A DNA stretch of 19,482 nucleotides from JBFMEX01 sp040752215 (GTDB taxonomy: Bacteria > Pseudomonadota > Alphaproteobacteria > Rhizobiales > Hyphomicrobiaceae), in NCBI GenBank assembly GCA_040752215.1, contig JBFMEX010000090.1, positions 1 to 19,482 on the forward strand, read 5' to 3'. The notes beneath the pieces were generated by a model, which searched no databases, was not told the origin of the DNA, and was given only the letters and a program-made list of their open reading frames with translations. Shown in pieces: positions 1 to 5,938 of this stretch. The position numbers and the translations under genes were made by a program. Numbering within the stretch: the stretch's first letter is position 1; every line of letters begins with the position of its first letter.

Positions 1-1
1 C

Positions 2-838
2 GTCAACATGGACTGGGGCTTCGACGCCGAGGAGGAGCAGGAGGCCGAGGAGGTCGAGGCGACCGAGCCGGCGCCGCGCGAGGAGCGCTTCCGCGACGAG
101 AGCCGCCGCGAGGAGTCCGGCGAGGGCGGCGAGGATGGCCGCCGCCGTGGCCGCCGCCGCCGCCGGCGTGGCCGCCGGGACGAGGGCGAGGCCGAGCCGC
201 GTCGCGTCCATGCCGGCGGCGTCGAGGAGGTCGAGTCCGACGAGGGTCCGGTGGACCTCGACGAGGAGACCGGCGCCGGTGCGGACATGGGTGAGGAAGC
301 GCCCGCGCGCGAGACGGCAAGTGGCGACGGCGAGGGCCGGCGCGGCCGGCGCGGTCGTCGCCGGGGCCGTCGCGGCGGTCGCCGTGGACGCGACCGCAAT
401 CGCGAGGACATCGGTGAGCCGACGGCGGCGGCCAACCGCCACGACGGCGAGGAGGGCGCCGGGCCCTACGCCGACGAGGGCGAAGCGATGCGCGAGGTGG
501 CGGCCGAGCCGCCGCACGCGCGTGGGCAAGAGCCCGAGCAGCACCCCGGACTCGGTGATCAGCCGTGGCCGGTCGCGCCGCGACCCGCCGCTCCGGCTCC
601 GGAACGGACCGAGCCGCCGCCGGCCCCGCCGGCGCCGGTCGCAGTCGCCGCGGTCGAGGAGCCGGCACCCGCCCCCCGTCAGCGCACGCGCGGCGAGCCG
701 ATCGCCAGCGAGCCGAGGATCGAGCGCGTGGTGGTGAAGCCGGGCGCCGACGAGCCGGCCGCCGAGGCCGAGGCGGATGCCGCGGGGCAGCCGGTGCGCA
801 AGGGATGGTGGCTGCGCCGGCTGACCGGCTCCAGCTGA
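2..838 (+). CDS. rne: Ribonuclease E, C-terminal tail (5' end outside the window)
   Basis: This is an open frame with no stop from base 2 to the TGA at 836-838, so the gene starts upstream of the window. About 278 residues are visible, and none belong to a folded catalytic domain. They form a low-complexity tail in which Glu/Asp-rich runs alternate with Arg/Gly-rich blocks (GRRRRRRGRR near residue 50, another Arg/Gly block near residues 108-132). A Pro/Ala-rich linker follows, and the protein ends in RKGWWLRRLTGSS. Alphaproteobacterial RNase E has this kind of disordered, Arg-rich C-terminal scaffold, which binds RNA and degradosome partners, and often ends in a Trp-containing basic tail. That family match is recalled. 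The S1 and catalytic domains cannot be seen, so another disordered RNA-binding protein remains possible. A strong terminator follows 25 bp after the stop. Confidence 0.72.
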   Translation, partial: VNMDWGFDAEEEQEAEEVEATEPAPREERFRDESRREESGEGGEDGRRRGRRRRRRGRRDEGEAEPRRVHAGGVEEVESDEGPVDLDEETGAGADMGEEAPARETASGDGEGRRGRRGRRRGRRGGRRGRDRNREDIGEPTAAANRHDGEEGAGPYADEGEAMREVAAEPPHARGQEPEQHPGLGDQPWPVAPRPAAPAPERTEPPPAPPAPVAVAAVEEPAPAPRQRTRGEPIASEPRIERVVVKPGADEPAAEAEADAAGQPVRKGWWLRRLTGSS

Positions 839-863
839 GCCGGGTGCCCCCTGTCGAAATGCC

Positions 864-896
864 CGAAGGGCCGGCCATCACCGGCCCTTCGCTTTT
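864..896 (+). terminator. Rho-independent terminator after the RNase E gene
   Basis: There is a perfect 11-bp stem (864-874 with 881-891, CGAAGGGCCGG/CCGGCCCTTCG). Its loop is the 6-nt CCATCA, and it is followed by C and TTTT. It lies 25 bp after the stop of the upstream gene on the same strand. Confidence 0.85.
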
Positions 897-922
897 CGGC
901 GCGCTCGCTCGAGACGTGCGAA

Positions 923-948
923 GGGCGGGGCCCTGCCGGACCCCGCCC
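923..948 (-). terminator. GC-rich hairpin, possible terminator for the minus-strand repeat gene
   Basis: There is an 8-bp perfect stem (GGGCGGGG at 923-930 with CCCCGCCC at 941-948) and a 10-nt loop. It sits just beyond the stop (977) of the minus-strand gene. On the minus strand it is followed only by TTCGC, with no real T-run, so terminator function is uncertain. Confidence 0.4.
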
Positions 949-976
949 CTGCGCGTCACGTATGTGGGAAGTCTGC

Positions 977-1530
977 TCAGTTCGCGGTCGTGGACGTGCG
1001 AGCGATCGAGCCGGTGACGATCGGCGCCTTGCGGACCGTCGCCGCCACTCTGCCCGGCTTGACGATCCCGCGACGGGTCTCGGCGAGGTGGGCCTTGCGC
1101 GCCCGCGCGACGGCGGCGATAGAGGCCCGGATCTCGGCGTTGCGGGCGGCGGCGAAGCGCGCCTCGCGCGCCCGCTCCACGGCGGCGATCGAAGCGTTGA
1201 TCTCGGCGTTGCGCTCGGCCGCGAAGGCCGGCATGCGCACGCGGCTGACCGCCGCGATGGATGCGTCGATCTCGATGTTGCGCTCGAGGGCGAAGCGGGC
1301 GGCGCGCACGCGCTCGACGGCTGCGATCGAGGCGTCGATCTCGGCATTGCGCTCGGCGGCGAAGCGCGCCGCGCGAGCCCGCTCGACGGCGGCAATGGAC
1401 GCATTGATCTCGGCATTGCGCTCGGCGGCGAAGCGGGCGGCACGCGCGCGCTCGACCGCGGCGATCGAGGCCGAGATCTCGGCGTTGCGCTCGATGGCGA
1501 AGCGGGCGTCGGGAGCCTGCAGGGTGCCGA
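977..1530. repeat. 69-bp in-frame tandem repeat array within the exported repeat gene
   Basis: Units of 69 bp repeat through the coding region. For example, the segment ATCTCGGCATTGCGCTCG (or one-base variants) recurs at about 1407 and 1476, exactly 69 bp apart, and again at multiples of 69 bp toward 1130. Units are closer to each other at DNA level than shared function alone would need, which suggests expansion by recombination or slippage. The 977-1110 end is the degenerate unit and tail. Confidence 0.85.
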
Positions 1531-1636
1531 CGACCAGCGCCGAGGGCGCGGCCGCCAGCGAGCATGCGGAGACAGGGCCGGCCAGGCAGGCGAGCCCGGC
1601 GGCAGCGGTGGCAATGAGGGTGAGTACGCGAGACAT
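977..1636 (-). CDS. Exported Ala/Arg/Glu-rich protein of 23-residue tandem repeats
   Basis: I do not recognise this 219-residue protein. The ATG at 1636 is chosen because AAGGAG (complement of 1644-1649) lies 7 nt upstream and a signal peptide begins there: basic MSR, a hydrophobic stretch from about residue 4 to 19, then VSA-C at 22-25. VSAC fits both a signal peptidase I site and a lipobox, so Cys25 could be lipidated. Six near-identical 23-residue units follow (residues 44-66, 67-89, 90-112, 113-135, 136-158, 159-181), with consensus ARFAAERNAEI-x-ASIAAVERARA, and then one degenerate unit and a short tail ending near residue 219. The units lack Gly and, with one exception, Pro, and have alternating Arg and Glu. 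This suggests a long charged helix or coiled coil in the periplasm or cell envelope (inference). The DNA repeat is 69 bp, so the reverse strand is also open; that antisense frame is judged to be an artefact. Confidence 0.82.
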   Translation of the reverse strand: MSRVLTLIATAAAGLACLAGPVSACSLAAAPSALVVGTLQAPDARFAIERNAEISASIAAVERARAARFAAERNAEINASIAAVERARAARFAAERNAEIDASIAAVERVRAARFALERNIEIDASIAAVSRVRMPAFAAERNAEINASIAAVERAREARFAAARNAEIRASIAAVARARKAHLAETRRGIVKPGRVAATVRKAPIVTGSIARTSTTAN

Positions 1637-2044
1637 GGGTGAGCTCCTTGGCCGCGCCTGGCGCGGATCGATCCTCGAATGCCGATAATTAAAAGCGCAT
1701 TCGCTTAAAATTTTCTGCAATTCGGAGAGCATCGATAAATTACGCTTCGCCGGCTTCGAGTTGCAGCCGGCTCGTGCCCGAGCCGGGCCGAGCGGCTTGC
1801 GCGGCGGTTGCTGCACACCACTGTTGAAGTTGCATTTTTCTGGTGCCGGGCAGCGCGGCGTTGACGATGCACCCGCAAGCAATTGATACGTCCAGACGCC
1901 AGAATTGCGGACGCCGATTCAGAATCCGTCAATGGAGGTGAATTGGGCGTTACAGCGGCCCGGAATTTCCCGCCATGGAATTCCTCGCGCATGCCATTCC
2001 GGCCGAGCCCTCCACTCGATATCCGGCCGAGCCGCCTCGCGGGC

Positions 2045-2100
2045 GCCGGGACCCAGTGGCCGCACTCGCCCGCGTCGCGTTTGTGCCGCTGGGTCCCGGC
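2045..2100. repeat. REP-like dispersed palindrome
   Basis: GCCGGGACCCAGTGGC (2045-2060) pairs with GCCGCTGGGTCCCGGC (2085-2100), matching at 15 of 16 positions with the odd pair a G-U. The spacer is 24 nt. It is followed by CTCCGCG...CCGGCCGGGATGACAG. Sequences reading 'GGGTCCCGGCTC...GGCCGGGATGACA' are, from memory, a widespread intergenic repeat in Bradyrhizobium-like genomes. Only one copy is in this window, so the dispersed nature is recalled, not shown. Confidence 0.6.
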
Positions 2101-2190
2101 TCCGCGCGTCGCCGCTCCGGCCGGGATGACAGCCCGTGAAGTGCGCCGAGCTACGCATTGCGCCCCCCCCCCCGAACGCCAGAGCATCTC

Positions 2191-2266
2191 CGGGGACATG
2201 ACCCGATCGCCGGCACCAACCTCGTCACACGTCACCAACACTCGCGCGATCGGGATCATGTCCCCG
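2191..2266. repeat. Long inverted repeat (20-21 bp arms)
   Basis: The left arm CGGGGACATGACCCGATCGC (2191-2210) is the reverse complement of the right arm 2246-2266 except for one missing base. The spacer is 35 nt. The right arm runs into the direct-repeat block that begins at 2287, and both share the word TGTCCCCG. The arms are long enough to form a cruciform or a strong RNA hairpin. No transposase lies nearby. Confidence 0.75.
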
Positions 2267-2286
2267 AAATGCGGAATTACGTATTG

Positions 2287-2389
2287 TGTCCCCGTTATTC
2301 TTGTGTCCCCGTTATTCTTGTCCCCGTTATTCTATGTCCCCGTTATTCGTGTCCCCGTTATTCCCGTTATTCCGATGTCCCCGTTATTC
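2287..2389 (+). repeat. Direct repeats of TGTCCCCGTTATTC
   Basis: The 14-mer TGTCCCCGTTATTC occurs at 2287-2300, 2304-2317, 2319-2332, 2335-2348, 2350-2363 and 2376-2389, with a truncated copy (CCGTTATTC) at 2364-2372. Units are separated by only 1-3 bp, or are broken by the truncated copy. Spacers are far too short for CRISPR. The sequence resembles TGTCCCCG-type words that I associate loosely with degraded transposon or REP regions in proteobacteria. Function is unknown. Confidence 0.85.
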
Positions 2390-2526
2390 CGGCCTATTTC
2401 CGGGGGCTCCCACGCATTGAAAATCGATTGCGTCTCCTTTCTCTCATCGCCAACAGCATCGTTGACCGCTACCAGCCGAGGTAGTCGCATTCGCGTTCGC
2501 TTGCTCACCAGCTCGGGGGAGGTCGC

Positions 2527-3216
2527 TCAAATCCCCTGGCCCTCGACCTCGCGGGCGAGTTCCTCCAGCGCCTGCTTGCCGCCCTGCCAGTGGGGATGGA
2601 TGGCGAGCAGCTGCTGCAGCGCTTTGAGCGCCGCCTTCTTCTCGCCCATCTCGCGCAGGATCTGCACCAGCCCGTCGAGCGCCTTGAAGTGGTTGGGCTC
2701 GAGCGCCAGCACGCGCCGCAAGTCGCCGAGCGCAAGCGCGTAGTCGTCGCGCATGTAATGCACCAGCGCGCGCCGGTTCCACCCTTCCGCGAAGTCGGGC
2801 GCCAGCTCGACCACCGCATCGAGCAATTGGATGGCAAGATCGAGCCGCTTCTCCTCGGCCGCGCGGATCGCCCGCCCCATCAGCAGCGACACGGTCTCGC
2901 TGCCCGAGTGCAGCCAGATGCGCTCGATCGACTGGGCGATGAGCTGCGCGCTTTCCTCGCCGTCGGCGGTCGCGAGATGGGCGTAGAGACCCTCGAGGAT
3001 GCGGCTCCGATCGGCCGGCGTCGCCGGCAGGCCGGCCTGCTCGTCGGCCTCGATGGAGGGCGCGACGTCGCTACGCTGCTTCGGCTCGCGCTGCGGGCGC
3101 TCCTGCGGCGCGGCCTCGGGCGACGGCGTCTGCGCCACGGCCGGACCGGTGGCAATGGCGAGCGCCGCGACGGCGAGCGTCACGGCGACAATCGAGGCGA
3201 GATGGGAATTGCGCAT
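2527..3216 (-). CDS. Periplasmic tetratricopeptide-repeat protein
   Basis: This 229-residue protein has a clear signal peptide: MRNSH, then a hydrophobic stretch at residues 8-24, with likely cleavage after AVA (residue 28). A Pro/Gln/Arg-rich linker follows (about 30-60). Helical repeats cover the rest. Residues ~105-220 contain TPR-like helix pairs, such as LGDLRRVLALEPNHFKALDG followed by ILREMGEKKAALKALQQLLA. TPRs bind other proteins; the partner is unknown. Similar small TPR proteins are common beside rpmJ in Bradyrhizobium-like genomes (recalled). There is no strong Shine-Dalgarno; the start is chosen because it gives the complete signal peptide. It lies 67 bp after rpmJ on the same strand. 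Confidence 0.85.
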   Translation of the reverse strand: MRNSHLASIVAVTLAVAALAIATGPAVAQTPSPEAAPQERPQREPKQRSDVAPSIEADEQAGLPATPADRSRILEGLYAHLATADGEESAQLIAQSIERIWLHSGSETVSLLMGRAIRAAEEKRLDLAIQLLDAVVELAPDFAEGWNRRALVHYMRDDYALALGDLRRVLALEPNHFKALDGLVQILREMGEKKAALKALQQLLAIHPHWQGGKQALEELAREVEGQGI

Positions 3217-3283
3217 GCGGCCACGATAGGCCGCCCCGGCCGTCGCGTCAAAAGCCCCTGCGATGGACGCTCGGCGCCGGACC

Positions 3284-3409
3284 TCAGCCCTGGCGCGCCT
3301 TGAACTTGCGCTGCGTCTTGTTGATCACGTACACGCGGCCCTTGCGGCGCACGAGACGGTTGTCGCGGTGGCGCGAGCGCAGCGACTTCAGAGAGTTCCT
3401 GACCTTCAT
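3284..3409 (-). CDS. rpmJ: 50S ribosomal protein L36, zinc-free type
   Basis: This short gene encodes 41 residues beginning MKVRNSLKSLRSRHRDNR and ending VYVINKTQRKFKARQG. This is L36, a small, very basic protein of the large ribosomal subunit that binds 23S rRNA. The CxxC...CxxxxH zinc ribbon of the zinc-binding L36 form is absent, so this is the zinc-independent 'C-minus' form usual in alphaproteobacteria. The length is exactly as expected. It lies alone on the minus strand, not in a ribosomal-protein operon, as is common for this form. Confidence 0.97.
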   Translation of the reverse strand: MKVRNSLKSLRSRHRDNRLVRRKGRVYVINKTQRKFKARQG

Positions 3410-3755
3410 ATCGACACCGGCTGTTGGCTCGGCCGCATTCCGGCCAAAGCACGCTGCACCGCTTGCCAGAGGACGGCAAGGGCGAGCACCTCGGCTGCAG
3501 CCCGGGAAAAGGACGCGCGAAACTATGCGGGACCGGCCGTGCTGTCAACCGGGCGATTCCCTGCCGCCGACAGGGCGATTCACTGATTTCTTTCTCCCAT
3601 GGAGAGTCCCACAGGGGCGGACGGGCCTCCTCACAACGGGCTCCGTCGGCGGCGGCGAGTCCCTCACCCGCCCTTCGGGCACCCGTCCCGGGAGAGGGAA
3701 GGGAGCATCGGCGACCGAGAATTGGATTGCCTTCGCCCACCAAAGAGCGGGGCGA
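3410..3755. other. Intergenic region upstream of rpmJ
   Basis: No gene is seen. The promoter for rpmJ should lie near 3410-3480 but I cannot point to clear boxes. GGGCGATTC occurs twice (about 3551 and 3574). A repeat-like segment at 3661-3700 is listed separately. The rest has no structure I can support. Confidence 0.5.
3661..3700. repeat. REP-like intergenic element
   Basis: CCCTCACCCGCCCTTCGGGC, then ACCCGTCCCGGGAGAGGG, forms nested hairpins (GCCC-TTC-GGGC inside CCCTC/GAGGG-type ends). Segments of this type ('CCCTCACCC...GGGAGAGGG') are, as I recall, abundant between genes in Rhizobiales. Only this copy is in the window. Confidence 0.4.
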
Positions 3756-3830
3756 TGGTGGGCACTAGAGGGATCGAACCTCTGACCCCTACCATGTCAA
3801 GGTAGTGCTCTACCGCTGAGCTAAGTGCCC
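3756..3830 (-). tRNA. tRNA-Val (GAC)
   Basis: The minus strand folds as a full cloverleaf. The acceptor is GGGCACT/AGTGCCC, the D-arm contains AGCTCAGCGGTAGAGC, and the anticodon stem CTACC/GGTAG closes the loop TTGACAT, with anticodon GAC (valine). The T-arm contains GGTTCGATCCC. The discriminator is A and the CCA end is encoded (complement of 3756-3758). It lies downstream of yacG on the same strand, which is a common arrangement. Confidence 0.97.
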
Positions 3831-3940
3831 GGGGAGCGGTGCGCCGCACCCGAGTGCGCCTCCTATATCGGCAATGCCGGGTCGAGGCAAGATTGTCGTC
3901 GCCGGGATGCCGGTGACGCACGATGGGTCGGGCGAACCTG

Positions 3941-4177
3941 CTACTCCGGCTCGCCCACCGGCTTGGCCGTGGACTCCTGCTGGTTGTCGGCATCACCGTC
4001 CTCGTCGTCCTCGACGCGTCCGGGAATCGCATAGCCGCCCCTGATCCAGCGCGAGAGGTCGACGTCGGCACAGCGTCGCGAGCAGAACGGACGGTAGTCG
4101 GCGGTAACCGGGCGCCCGCAGATCGGGCATCCTGGTGCCGGCGCCGTGTTGCGATTGGTCGGCTCGGCCGTGGCCAT
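3941..4177 (-). CDS. yacG: DNA gyrase inhibitor YacG (zinc-binding)
   Basis: This is a 78-residue protein with the YacG zinc finger: Cys17-P-I-Cys20 and Cys32-S-R-R-Cys36. These are followed by the family signature ADVDLSRW and YAIPG (about 37-54), and then an acidic, disordered tail. YacG binds GyrB and blocks DNA binding by gyrase (known for the E. coli protein). The start is 10 bp after the maf stop, so the two are very probably co-transcribed. Length is slightly above the usual 60-70 because of the tail. Confidence 0.95.
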   Translation of the reverse strand: MATAEPTNRNTAPAPGCPICGRPVTADYRPFCSRRCADVDLSRWIRGGYAIPGRVEDDEDGDADNQQESTAKPVGEPE

Positions 4178-4187
4178 GGGCGGCTCG

Positions 4188-4934
4188 CTACTCCCCTTCC
4201 AGTTCGGCGGCCTTGAGCCACGAGAAGTGGATCGGGAAGCCTTCGCCGGCGAGCATGCCGACCACCTCGGTCAGCGGCAGGCCGACGACGTTGGTGTAGG
4301 AGCCGACCAGCTTCTGCACGAAGCAGCCGGCGAGGCCCTGGATGGCGTAGCCGCCGGCCTTGCCGCGCCACTCGCGGGAGGCGATGTAGGCCTCGACCTC
4401 GCCCCGCGAGAGGTGCTTGAAGCGCACCCGGGTGTCGACGATCTTGGTCCGCACCTTGTCGTCCGGGGTGATGAGGCAGATGCCGCTCAGCACACGATGC
4501 TGGCGGCCGGACAGGAGCTGCAGCGCGGCGACCGCCTCCTCCATGTACTGCGGCTTCATCAGCACGCGCCGGCCGACGGCGACGATCGTGTCGGCAGCCA
4601 GCACGTAGGCGTCGGCGATGTCCTTGTCGTTGGCAATCTGCTCGCGCGCCGCCTCGGCCTTGGCACGGGCGAGACGGGCGACCAGCCCGCGCGGCATCTC
4701 GCCCCGCTTCGGCGTCTCGTCGATCGAGGTCGGCCTGAGCGCATCGGGCACAATGCCGACCTGCGCGAGCAGGGTGAGACGGCGCGGGCTGCCGCTCGCC
4801 AGCACCAGCTTCGGCGCCGGCCGGGCGTCGCGCTCGGCGGCATGCGCGCGGGCCAGCTCGCGGCGCAGCGTCTCGCGGCGCGGCCCGTCGGTTCTACTCA
4901 GCAGATTGAGAAATGCGGCCTTGCTGGAGCTCAT
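4188..4934 (-). CDS. maf: Maf-family nucleoside triphosphate pyrophosphatase
   Basis: Maf proteins hydrolyse non-canonical or ordinary NTPs to NMP and pyrophosphate (house-cleaning), and affect septation when overproduced. The family signature is present: LVLASGSPRRLTLL (substrate loop, SxSPRR), AADTIVAVG with the metal/catalytic Asp, LSGRQHRVLSG, DTRVRFK and EWRGKAGGYAIQG. It is followed by yacG, as in many alphaproteobacteria. The Maf core starts about 40 residues into this frame. No ATG, GTG or TTG lies close to the core, so the N-terminus seems to carry an extra helical, Arg/Glu-rich segment. ATGs at 4934, 4949 and 4961 are all possible starts and none has a good Shine-Dalgarno; 4934 is a choice, not a certainty. 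The infA gene often found upstream in this group is not here. Confidence 0.93.
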   Translation of the reverse strand: MSSSKAAFLNLLSRTDGPRRETLRRELARAHAAERDARPAPKLVLASGSPRRLTLLAQVGIVPDALRPTSIDETPKRGEMPRGLVARLARAKAEAAREQIANDKDIADAYVLAADTIVAVGRRVLMKPQYMEEAVAALQLLSGRQHRVLSGICLITPDDKVRTKIVDTRVRFKHLSRGEVEAYIASREWRGKAGGYAIQGLAGCFVQKLVGSYTNVVGLPLTEVVGMLAGEGFPIHFSWLKAAELEGE

Positions 4935-5189
4935 GCGATTCCGCCACATGCGGCTCGGCACGGCCGCTCGATTTGGATTTGCAGCACGGGCCGCCCGATG
5001 CCTCGCCGATCCGAGCGCCTTGCCGACCCGTCATGCGGCGGCCCAACGCCCAACGCCGGCGCTGGCTCGACCGCCGGCGGAGAATGCAGAGGTGGCCATC
5101 GAAAAGCAAGCCCGGCAAAAGCCGTTGCATGCGGGGCGCGATCCCGGGAATATGAGTGCGTCTTGATCTGCTTCGAGCCGAGGCGCCGG

Positions 5190-5900
5190 ATGTCGCAGAG
5201 CCTGCCATCGAAGGACACGCTGGCCGAGCTGCTGGCGGGGACCCTGCTGTTCGCCGGTCTCGACGAGGTGGGCCGGCGCGCCGTGCTCGCCGAGATGCGC
5301 GAGGCGAGCTACGGGGTCGGCCAGGTCATCTTCACGCGCGGCGATCCGGGCAAGGAGATCTATCTCGTCGTCAGCGGCCGGGTGCGGCTCTCGGTGCTGA
5401 CGCCGGAGGGTCGCGAGCTGTCGTTCGCTCACGCCGAGGCGGGCCAAGTATTCGGCGAGATCGCGATGCTCGACGGCGAGACGCGCTCGGCGGACGCGAC
5501 CGCGGTCAGCAAAGTCTCGGCGCTGACGCTGAGCCGTGGCGCGTTCCAGCGGGTGGTGGCCGCGCATCCGGTGGTCGGCGATGCCGTCATCCGCTTCCTG
5601 TGCCGACGCATCCGCGAGGCCGACCAGCAGCTCGAGGCGATCGCGCTGTGCCCGATCGAGGTTCGGTTGGCGCGCTTCTTCCTCGCCACCGCGCGGCAGA
5701 AGGCAGGCAGGGAGGGCCTCGACCGGGTGGCGGTCGATCTCGGCATGTCGCAGAGCGAGCTGGCCTTGCTGATCGGCGCGAGCCGGCCCAAGGTCAACAC
5801 CGCGCTCTCCATGCTCGAGGCGAGCGGCGCGCTGACGCGCACGAAGAATGGCTTCGAGTGCGATATCGAGGAGCTCGAGACCGTGGCCGCGCTGGAGTGA
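5190..5900 (+). CDS. Crp/Fnr-family transcriptional regulator (cyclic-nucleotide-binding)
   Basis: This 236-residue protein has an N-terminal cyclic-nucleotide-binding beta-roll (about 18-135). Its phosphate-binding cassette reads FGEIAMLDGETRSADATA, with Glu90 and Arg99-Ser100 in the positions that hold the cyclic phosphate in CRP. A long dimerisation helix follows (about 120-145), then a winged helix-turn-helix near 175-225 (MSQSELALLIGASRPKVNTA). There is no Cys cluster as in FNR. The binding cassette and the adenylate cyclase gene 38 bp downstream point to cAMP as ligand (inference). The ATG at 5190 fits the family's usual length; no strong ribosome-binding site is visible. Confidence 0.92.
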   Translation: MSQSLPSKDTLAELLAGTLLFAGLDEVGRRAVLAEMREASYGVGQVIFTRGDPGKEIYLVVSGRVRLSVLTPEGRELSFAHAEAGQVFGEIAMLDGETRSADATAVSKVSALTLSRGAFQRVVAAHPVVGDAVIRFLCRRIREADQQLEAIALCPIEVRLARFFLATARQKAGREGLDRVAVDLGMSQSELALLIGASRPKVNTALSMLEASGALTRTKNGFECDIEELETVAALE

Positions 5901-5938
5901 GCGGGCGCGCACCGCACGGCCGAGCCGAGAAACCGACC

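Larger units (their letters stand above)
1637..2526. other. 890-bp intergenic region with promoter-like AT-rich site and several repeats
   Basis: I see no convincing protein gene here. 1687-1712 is an AT-rich imperfect palindrome (AATTAAAAGCG-CATT-CGCTTAAAATT region) that stands out from the GC-rich surroundings. It lies 50-75 bp upstream of the repeat-protein start, so it is a good place for that gene's promoter or operator. Farther on are a REP-like palindrome (2045-2100), an 11-base C run (2163-2173), a long inverted repeat (2191-2266) and direct repeats (2287-2389), each listed separately. Open frames across the region have no ribosome-binding site or recognisable sequence. Confidence 0.6.

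Noticed and set aside
3..1565. 520-codon minus-strand open frame across the RNase E tail and the repeat gene
   Set aside because: It is an Arg/Pro-rich shadow of GC-rich coding DNA, with no ribosome-binding site and no domain.
990..1688. Long plus-strand open frame opposite the repeat-protein gene, itself repetitive
   Set aside because: A 69-bp repeat keeps all frames periodic, so an open antisense frame persists by chance. The minus strand has the ribosome-binding site and signal peptide; this frame has neither.
2287..2389. CRISPR array
   Set aside because: Repeat units are 14 bp with 1-3 bp between them. There are no spacers of 30-40 bp and no cas genes.
1883..2743. 286-codon plus-strand frame across the intergenic repeats
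   Set aside because: It runs through palindromes and direct repeats into the antisense of the TPR gene. It has no ribosome-binding site, and its middle is translated repeat (VPVI-type).
4962..5189. Expected infA (translation initiation factor IF-1) upstream of maf
   Set aside because: I looked for IF-1 sequence on both strands and found none; the stretch is only the gap between divergent genes.
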